Assembly (NCBI RefSeq): GCF_029017505.1
Contig: NZ_JAQGEI010000046.1
Coordinates: forward strand, 1-36,148
Source of the DNA: Sedimenticola hydrogenitrophicus
Lineage (GTDB): Bacteria; Pseudomonadota; Gammaproteobacteria; Chromatiales; Chromatiaceae
Reading direction: 5' to 3'
DNA: 36,148 nucleotides
Shown: piece by piece, positions 30,999 to 36,148 of the stretch
Layout: every line of letters begins with the position of its first letter
Position numbering within the stretch: position 1 is the stretch's first letter
Program-made: the position numbers and the translations under genes
Notes under the pieces: model-generated
The model's database searches: none
What the model saw: only the letters and a program-made list of their open reading frames with translations
Told to the model about the DNA's origin: nothing

Positions 30999-32669
30999 AT
31001 GAGCGGCGGCGTCTGGCTCGGCCAAAGCGGCGCAGGTGGCGTACGCCGCCTCCAAGAGGTCACCAGCGGCGTGCTGCACACGCTGCAAAACTCGGCGGTG
31101 GACAACGGCGCCGGCGGCATCGTCGGCGGCAGTATCAACTACGCCACCGGCGCGTTGGCGATCAAGTTGACCGAGACCTATGCCGAGGCCGTCTACAACG
31201 CCAATGGCACCTGGACCAGTCAAAATAAATCCGAAACATGCGACGGCAACGTCACCGTCACCTACATGCAAGACAACCCCGCCGGCACCGCCCGGCAAGA
31301 GGTGATCAACATCCCCTCCCCAAAAATCACATTCATGCGGGGCATCACCGATGACCTGATCCCCGGTACAGTGCGCTTTACCCTCGGCGGCAAGGCCTAC
31401 AGCGACCGTAGCGGCCAGGGCACACTCTACTGGACTGACGGCACCGTCGCCGGCTCGATCGACTACATCAAGCGCGAGGCCACGATCACTGACTGGTCCG
31501 CCTCGGTCAACACCACCGTCAACATCACCTCGCTGCTCAGCACCTACGGCAATTGGTATCAGGACGCGTACCATTTCAGGACGAACGGCTCGCCCCTGCA
31601 GCCGGGTTCGATGCTGATCAACGCCACCGATACCGACGGCAACCTGATCACCGCCACGGCCGATTTCTCCGGCAACCTGACCGGGGGCGGCTCCACCGGC
31701 ACTATCGACCAGGTGACCGGCGTCTGTGAGATCACCTACCCAACCCCGGTGTTCCCGAATACGGTCCGCTATAACGCGGTGATCTACACCATCCTGCCCC
31801 TCGATGCCGAGATCCTGGGTCTGGACCCGGTGCGTCTGCCCAGCGATGGCCGCGTGCCCATCTTCCGCCCGGCCGACGTCGGCATCCTGGTGCAAAACGA
31901 CAGCTACACCCTGCCGTCTGGTCTGGTAGCCGACCAGGTGGTCGCGCTGCCGGACGATCAGCTGGCCGCCTGCACCCTGGAGGATCAGGCAGGCACGGCG
32001 GTGCCAACAAGCGAGTACAGCGTCAACCTCGCCACCGGCGCTGTGACCATGAACAACCCCTTGGACCTCACCGGCCTGAACGAGCCGCTGATCGCGGTCT
32101 ACCGGGTTGAGGACATGCGCCTGATCAGCGACGTGCAGATCAACGGCGCGGTGACATTCACCAGCGCCGTCTACCACGATTTCGACCCCGCTAAATCGGT
32201 GCTGGCCTCGGCCCTGATCCACGGCGATCTCCAGGCGCGCTATCACACACTGTTCGACCAGGCGACCTGGACCGGCACCTGGAGCGACGAGCGCATCGGC
32301 AGCGATCCCGTTGCCAGCTACAACGACTCGGCCTATCCGCTGGCCGTCGATAACCGCGGCGCCATCAAGGAGCGGTGGTTGATTAAATTCACGTCATCAT
32401 CTGTGTTCGAGGTAATCGGCGAGACGGTCGGCCTGATCGCCACCGGCAACATTGCCGTTGACCTGGCGCCGCTCAACCCGGAGAGCGGCACCCCCTATTT
32501 CACCATCTACGCGGGCGGTTGGGGCTCGGGCTGGGCCACTGGCAACTGTGTCCGGTTCAACACCGAGGCCGGGGCGGCGCCCATGTGGATCGCCCGCACC
32601 ACCCTGTCGGGTGATGCGACCGAGGAGGAGGATAGCCTGACCCTCTGGCACATGGGGGATGCGGACTGA
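30999..32669 (+). CDS. Tail protein with beta repeats (second part)
   Basis: 556 residues from ATG 30999, with AGGGGGCAGG as ribosome site. An early unit with AVDNGAGGIVGGSINYATGA (about 30-48) and ALAIKL matches the repeats of the previous gene; further weaker copies include AGSIDYIKREATITDW, GTIDQVTGVCEITYP and YSVNLATGAVTMN. The second half (about 300-556) is distinct, with PSDGRVPIFRPADVGILVQN and the end TLSGDATEEEDSLTLWHMGD. It is probably a tail-tip protein in contact with the hub. Confidence 0.85.
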   Translation: MSGGVWLGQSGAGGVRRLQEVTSGVLHTLQNSAVDNGAGGIVGGSINYATGALAIKLTETYAEAVYNANGTWTSQNKSETCDGNVTVTYMQDNPAGTARQEVINIPSPKITFMRGITDDLIPGTVRFTLGGKAYSDRSGQGTLYWTDGTVAGSIDYIKREATITDWSASVNTTVNITSLLSTYGNWYQDAYHFRTNGSPLQPGSMLINATDTDGNLITATADFSGNLTGGGSTGTIDQVTGVCEITYPTPVFPNTVRYNAVIYTILPLDAEILGLDPVRLPSDGRVPIFRPADVGILVQNDSYTLPSGLVADQVVALPDDQLAACTLEDQAGTAVPTSEYSVNLATGAVTMNNPLDLTGLNEPLIAVYRVEDMRLISDVQINGAVTFTSAVYHDFDPAKSVLASALIHGDLQARYHTLFDQATWTGTWSDERIGSDPVASYNDSAYPLAVDNRGAIKERWLIKFTSSSVFEVIGETVGLIATGNIAVDLAPLNPESGTPYFTIYAGGWGSGWATGNCVRFNTEAGAAPMWIARTTLSGDATEEEDSLTLWHMGDAD

Positions 32670-33334
32670 TGGGCTATAAATACTATCGCGTTGTCATCAG
32701 ATCGCCGCAAAATCCTGCGTCAGGTTACTGTTCCGTAGCCGAACTAGAACTGCTGGGTGACCCACAGGGTAGTGATCTAACCACTCCGACCGGCGGCGTG
32801 ATGACAGCGTCATCGTATGCTAACAGTGGCAATGCGCCGCACATGGCTTTTGACGGTGATCCGTACTACAAGTGGACTGCGGTGTTTTCTGGCTCACCGC
32901 AGTGGTTGCAGTACCAGCATCCGACCGAATTGGCCGTGTCCGCGATAGCGATCACAGCGACGACATGGACGGGTCAAGAAATATACCAGGCTCGTGATTT
33001 TGACTTGTTAGGGTCGAACGACGGCGTTACCTGGGATATGTTGCTACAGGTCACCAATACCCCTGCATGGACTATCGGTGAGCGGCGGGTATTCGTTCTG
33101 GACGGGGTATATGCAAGCGTGAGTGGTACCGTGCTCCTCGACGGATCGGCTTATCCCGCGACGGTGCGGGCCTATGATGCTGCCACCGGGGCGTTGAGGG
33201 GGCAGACAGTCGCGGATCCATCTGACGGTAGCTACACACTGTCTCAGCTGTTCGCTGGCCAGGATTATCACATTGTCGCTATTCCAGCGTCCGGTGTGCG
33301 ACCGTTGATACATGGTCCGGTGCAGGGGGTATAG
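32669..33334 (+). CDS. Discoidin-like plus beta-sandwich protein, putative receptor-binding
   Basis: 221 residues. Residues about 5-145 look like an F5/8 type C (discoidin) domain: YYRVVIRSPQNPASGYCSVA, HMAFDGDPYYKWTA, QWLQYQHPTELAVSAIAI and ARDFDLLGSNDGVTWDML. Residues 148-215 are a carboxypeptidase-regulatory-like beta sandwich (SVSGTVLLDGSAYPATVRAY, DGSYTLSQLFAGQDYHIVAI). Both usually bind sugars or proteins outside the cell, fitting a tail-tip adhesin. The G+C is lower than that of flanking tail genes, a sign of recent exchange. Confidence 0.83.
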   Translation: MGYKYYRVVIRSPQNPASGYCSVAELELLGDPQGSDLTTPTGGVMTASSYANSGNAPHMAFDGDPYYKWTAVFSGSPQWLQYQHPTELAVSAIAITATTWTGQEIYQARDFDLLGSNDGVTWDMLLQVTNTPAWTIGERRVFVLDGVYASVSGTVLLDGSAYPATVRAYDAATGALRGQTVADPSDGSYTLSQLFAGQDYHIVAIPASGVRPLIHGPVQGV

Positions 33335-35484
33335 TGGCATACACCCCCCCCACCGCTGATGCCGTAAATTTTAGCCTGTCCTCCGGTTACAGCGCCCCGC
33401 TGGGGGGCGAGGTGGATTTTGCCTTGGGCGACCCCGAAGGACTGGCCGGTGCCACTCCCTCACCCCTGCCCGGCATCATCGCCCCCTGCGGTATGCATTA
33501 CCGCAGCCGGCGGGACCGGCGCCTGGGCAGCGGCTCGGCCCTGCGATACATCGCACCGCCGCCACAGGACCGCATCGTCGCCACCCCCTGGGGCCGACAT
33601 GATCACCAGGACAACACCCTGACTGCCCGCTGGGGTATGCTCCTGGCGCGCAACACCCGCACGCTATCCCGCTGGACCCTGGGCACACGGACCGACCCAG
33701 GCGCTACACGCTCCACCTGGCGCATGGTGCCGGCAAAGGACCGCGGCACGCTCACCCCCTGGGGCCACGGCATCGCCCAGGACCAGGGCGGCGCCCAGCG
33801 CTGGCGCCATCTGACCAAACCCACCCGCCGCGACCAGGCCCACGATCAAGGCCGCGCGTTGCCCTGGCGCTCATCCGACATCTTTCGGCTCAAAGGCAGC
33901 AACGAGCTGGTGCCCTACAGCGTCCCAGCCACTGGCGAGCCGGTCAATTTCGCCCTGACCGCCACCGACTACACCCCGCCCGCCGTCGGTGAGCCGGTCA
34001 ATTTCAGCCTGTCCATTTGGGAGGCCGCACTCCAGGATCTGCCGATATCGCCCCGGGACCGAGGTGACCACACCCGGTACCGGCAACTATCAACCCTGGC
34101 CAACCGCCACCAGTCACGCGACCCCGACACCCTCATCCGCTGGGGCCCCGGCGGCCCCGGCTGGATCCGCGACTCGCTACCCATCATCACGCCCTGGCCG
34201 ACAGAGCCGAATCCACCACCCACCACCGTCATCCTACCCATTCGGAGTGTCTACATCGTGATCCACAACATCAGCCTGACCCGCCTCGATGACGGGTATG
34301 AAATCGACGCCGAGCGCCTCACCTGCAACTACAACGCGGATGCCTGGGGCTGGCAATTCAGCGCCACCCTGCGCGGCAAAAATGCCCTGGATGCGATCAT
34401 GCCGGACATCAACGGCCAGCCGGTGACCCTGGTGGCCACAATCAACGGCTACACCTGGCATCTGATCGTCGAGGACTGGACAGAGGATCGCGAGTTCGCC
34501 AAGCGGGGCGTCTCGGTAACCGGGCGGGGGCTGTCGGCTCAGCTCGACAGCCCCTACCAGCTGCCGGGCAGCGGGGTGACCGGTGCGGCGCTGACCATCC
34601 AGCAGCTCATGGCCGACCACCTGCCTCTGGGCTCCGGTTGGACGCTCGCGTTCGCCTCGGGTACCCCAGACTGGCTGGTCCCTGCCGGTGCCTGGAGCTG
34701 GTCGAACCAGACACCCATCGCCGCCATCCACGCGGCGGCCCAAGGCACCGGGCTGGTGGTGGTCCCGTCGATGGCCGCGCAGACGCTGACCGTTCAACCC
34801 CGCTACCCGGTGCTCCCCTGGGACTACGCCGGTGCCACCCCCGACCTGGTGGTACCCGAGGCGGCCATCATGCGCCTGCAGCGGCGCCAGGCCGTGGCCA
34901 CCCAGGCAAACGCCGTCTATGTGCACGGCGGCGAGGTCGGCGGAGTGCTCTGCAGGGTGCTCCGCAACCTCAGTGCCGGTGACCGGGTGGCACCCACTCA
35001 AACCAGCTCCCTGATCACCGACGCCGACGCGGGGCGCTTACTCGGAGGTCGCATCCTCTCCGGCCAGCATCAACAACCCGGCGTGCGCGGCATCACCCTG
35101 CCCTTGGGCGGGGAATTCCCCCTGGGTGCCGTCGGCAACCTGCTGCGCATCGATCTGCCTGGTGACACCCAGCATGGCATCATCAACGCCGTCAGCATCG
35201 AGGCCAGTCGCAGCGATCGCGGCGACACCGCCCGACAAACCCTACAGATCGGCGAGGAGACCCCCAACACCTGGGCAAAATTCAAGCGCCTACTCCCGGG
35301 CGACCCGCTGCTCAGCGGCACGGTCGACACGGCCCACGCCGACGGCACCGTCACCGTGCTACTCACCGCTGGTGGATATGTCCGAGTGCGAGGCGACGCC
35401 CAGCCGGGAGACAACGTCTACCTCCGCTCTGGCCGCATCGATGGCCCCGCGCCGGCTATGGCTCAATTGGAGATCACGGTTTAA
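33334..35484 (+). CDS. Large tail-tip/hub protein with Trp repeats
   Basis: 716 residues from GTG 33334, overlapping the previous stop, GGGGG site. Four short beta motifs of the type PPxxGEPVNFSLS occur near 4-16, 20-32, 195-208 and 212-226. Between them, Trp recurs at 86, 100, 114, 129, 143 and 157 (steps of 14 or 15) and again at 178, in units like WGxxxxxDxxTLxR. From 305 on a hub-like part follows (ISLTRLDDGYEIDAERLTCN, GWQFSATLRGKNALDAI, GVSVTGRGLSAQLDSPYQLP) and a C-terminal beta domain (LLSGTVDTAHADGTVTVLLT). It is probably the central tail-tip protein, holding fibres at the repeat region. Confidence 0.85.
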   Translation: MAYTPPTADAVNFSLSSGYSAPLGGEVDFALGDPEGLAGATPSPLPGIIAPCGMHYRSRRDRRLGSGSALRYIAPPPQDRIVATPWGRHDHQDNTLTARWGMLLARNTRTLSRWTLGTRTDPGATRSTWRMVPAKDRGTLTPWGHGIAQDQGGAQRWRHLTKPTRRDQAHDQGRALPWRSSDIFRLKGSNELVPYSVPATGEPVNFALTATDYTPPAVGEPVNFSLSIWEAALQDLPISPRDRGDHTRYRQLSTLANRHQSRDPDTLIRWGPGGPGWIRDSLPIITPWPTEPNPPPTTVILPIRSVYIVIHNISLTRLDDGYEIDAERLTCNYNADAWGWQFSATLRGKNALDAIMPDINGQPVTLVATINGYTWHLIVEDWTEDREFAKRGVSVTGRGLSAQLDSPYQLPGSGVTGAALTIQQLMADHLPLGSGWTLAFASGTPDWLVPAGAWSWSNQTPIAAIHAAAQGTGLVVVPSMAAQTLTVQPRYPVLPWDYAGATPDLVVPEAAIMRLQRRQAVATQANAVYVHGGEVGGVLCRVLRNLSAGDRVAPTQTSSLITDADAGRLLGGRILSGQHQQPGVRGITLPLGGEFPLGAVGNLLRIDLPGDTQHGIINAVSIEASRSDRGDTARQTLQIGEETPNTWAKFKRLLPGDPLLSGTVDTAHADGTVTVLLTAGGYVRVRGDAQPGDNVYLRSGRIDGPAPAMAQLEITV

Positions 35485-35495
35485 GCCGATATACT
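35467..35495 (+). promoter_or_regulatory. Sigma70-like promoter ahead of the terminal gene
   Basis: TTGGAG (35467-35472) and TATACT (35490-35495) are separated by exactly 17 bp. The -10 matches the consensus at five of six bases. The predicted start lies about 25 bases before the ATG at 35526, with AGGAG at 35514-35518 between. No Mor-type dyad is near, so expression should not need the lytic programme. Confidence 0.6.
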
Positions 35496-35525
35496 GCCAG
35501 GACTAGGAATTAACAGGAGATGACC

Positions 35526-36011
35526 ATGAAAGGACCATTGATGCTCGGTATGATCGCCGCCCTTTTTGCCAGCCAGGCTGGTGCGGCATACAAGTGTGTC
35601 GTGGATGGCAAAACCACCTTCTCACAAACACGCTGCGCACCAGAGGCCGAAAAGATGGAGCTGAAGGCCCGCCAGCCGAGTGAGACCGACATCCAAAACG
35701 CCGAAACGCGGGCTGAGGAAATAAAAGACCAGATCACCAAGAACAAGGTCCAGCGGGACACCCGGAAAATCAAGTACAGGATCTCCGAGCTTGAGAGAGA
35801 CGTCTCGCGGTACCAGCGCAGCATGGATGCCGAACTCGAAATCATCCGCCTGAAGAAAACCCAGGCGAATAACAACCTAGCCGGCGCTACTTACGAGCAG
35901 GCGCTGGCAACTGAAATGAAAGCGGTGATCGATAACTACAGCTCAAAGATTAGCGACGCCAGGGACCAAATAAAGGAGCTACGCGGGCAGCTGAGCGGTT
36001 TGACGCAATAG
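35526..36011 (+). CDS. Exported DUF4124-like coiled-coil protein, probable moron
   Basis: 161 residues from ATG 35526 (7 bases after AGGAG; the ATG at 35520 is too close). A signal peptide is clear: MKGPLMLGMIAALFASQAGA, cleavage before AYKC. Next comes a DUF4124-like segment with two cysteines, AYKCVVDGKTTFSQTRC. The rest is a long charged coiled coil (DIQNAETRAEEIKDQITKNK, YRISELERDVSRYQRSMDAE). Such proteins are typical of host envelopes, not virions. With its own promoter at the right end, where Mu carries mom, it is probably expressed in the lysogen and acts in the periplasm. Its exact function is unknown. Confidence 0.85.
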   Translation: MKGPLMLGMIAALFASQAGAAYKCVVDGKTTFSQTRCAPEAEKMELKARQPSETDIQNAETRAEEIKDQITKNKVQRDTRKIKYRISELERDVSRYQRSMDAELEIIRLKKTQANNNLAGATYEQALATEMKAVIDNYSSKISDARDQIKELRGQLSGLTQ

Positions 36012-36020
36012 AGCAAAAAG

Positions 36021-36049
36021 GCGCCCCCAAACCAGTGGTAAGAGGGCGC
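36021..36049 (+). terminator. Possible terminator after the last gene
   Basis: GCGCCC (36021-36026) pairs with GGGCGC (36044-36049) around a 17-base loop that itself contains ACCA/TGGT. There is no T-run on this strand; AAAAA before the stem would be a T-run for transcription coming from the right. Termination of incoming host transcription is therefore as likely as termination of the phage gene. Confidence 0.3.
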
Positions 36050-36148
36050 TGGGCGGTGGTTTCCATGCTCTGGTGCGGTGCCCATGAGCCTGTTTTAGCG
36101 TGTCGCCGTTCAAGTGTCGGATCGTCGCAAATCATGTGACGCGCTTCA
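36050..36148. repeat. Right attachment end
   Basis: The last 99 bases hold no gene and end in CA. ATCGTCGC (36121-36128) is the inverse of GCGACGAT at 108-115. GTGACGCGCTT (36136-36146) is the exact inverse of the operator half-site at 1047-1057. Read inward, the end contains GCGTCACATGA, identical to 1367-1377. These are candidate transposase or repressor sites at the terminus. Confidence 0.6.

Larger units (their letters stand above)
1..36148. mobile_element. Complete Mu-like transposable prophage with a siphovirus-type tail
   Basis: The window starts with TG and ends with CA, the usual termini of Mu-type elements. The outermost bases are imperfect inverted repeats: TGAgGgGagaCAC on the left against TGAaGcGcgtCAC on the right read inward. 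Gene content and order are Mu-like throughout (repressor, Ner, A, B, GemA, Mor, lysis, gp25 to gp29, F, G, I/Z, capsid, gp36 to gp38, tail). No tail sheath is found, while a tail tube and a long tape measure are present. No host gene is visible on either side, so the 5-bp target duplication expected of Mu cannot be tested here. Confidence 0.93.

Noticed and set aside
1-36148. CRISPR array, rRNA or integrase-type attachment site
   Set aside because: No regularly spaced repeats of CRISPR length, no rRNA-like sequence, and no tyrosine or serine recombinase; integration is by the DDE transposase.

Overview
The window reads as one complete Mu-like transposable prophage (about 36.1 kb) and almost nothing else. 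It begins with TG and ends with CA, as Mu-type ends do. An early-gene repressor sits reversed at the left end. The rest follows Mu order: Ner, transposase A, ATPase B, GemA, Mor, lysis genes, gp25-gp29, F, G, protease/scaffold, capsid, gp36-gp38, then tail. The tail is of the long non-contractile type: there is a tail tube and a 1042-residue tape measure, but no sheath gene. This makes it a Mu head joined to a siphovirus tail, like the Pseudomonas B3/D3112 group, although the sequence is clearly its own lineage. The high G+C, codon use and gene families suggest a high-G+C gammaproteobacterium. No host gene is present, so the genus cannot be named.

Layout. 1-230: left attachment end with short repeats. 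231-929 (minus): S24 self-cleaving repressor. 930-1117: operator/early-promoter region with five half-sites, two of which form a perfect 24-bp palindrome. 1118-12860: early operon, mostly 4-bp stop/start overlaps, interrupted by three reverse-strand genes (1412-1870, 2493-2762, 11869-12057). 12861-12947: putative Mor-activated promoter. 12948-20842: lysis, packaging, portal, minor head and virion morphogenesis. 20843-21102: second Mor-type promoter. 21091-23562: protease (frameshifted), scaffold, decoration and major capsid. 23638-35484: head completion and tail. 35526-36011: exported coiled-coil protein with its own sigma70-like promoter, a likely moron. 36012-36148: right attachment end.

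How it works together (inference from the families). The repressor blocks the early promoter and would be released by RecA-stimulated self-cleavage. Ner tunes early transcription, and A plus B carry out replicative transposition. The single Mor/C-family activator, last gene of the early operon, then turns on at least two promoters. These share a GGAACC(C/G)GTTCC dyad centred 35 bp upstream of the -10 in both places. The protease frame is broken by what looks like an 8-bp deletion, so the element may not make infectious particles, although the scaffold retains its own start.

The most unusual points are: the shared Mor-type dyads; an operator-like 11-mer repeated exactly at the right terminus; a nuclease-like C-terminal extension on the minor head protein; a structured 74-bp element after it; a zinc-ribbon/HU-like early protein; a possible sliding-clamp-like early protein with a DnaJ-type zinc insertion; and a 14-residue Trp repeat in the last tail protein.
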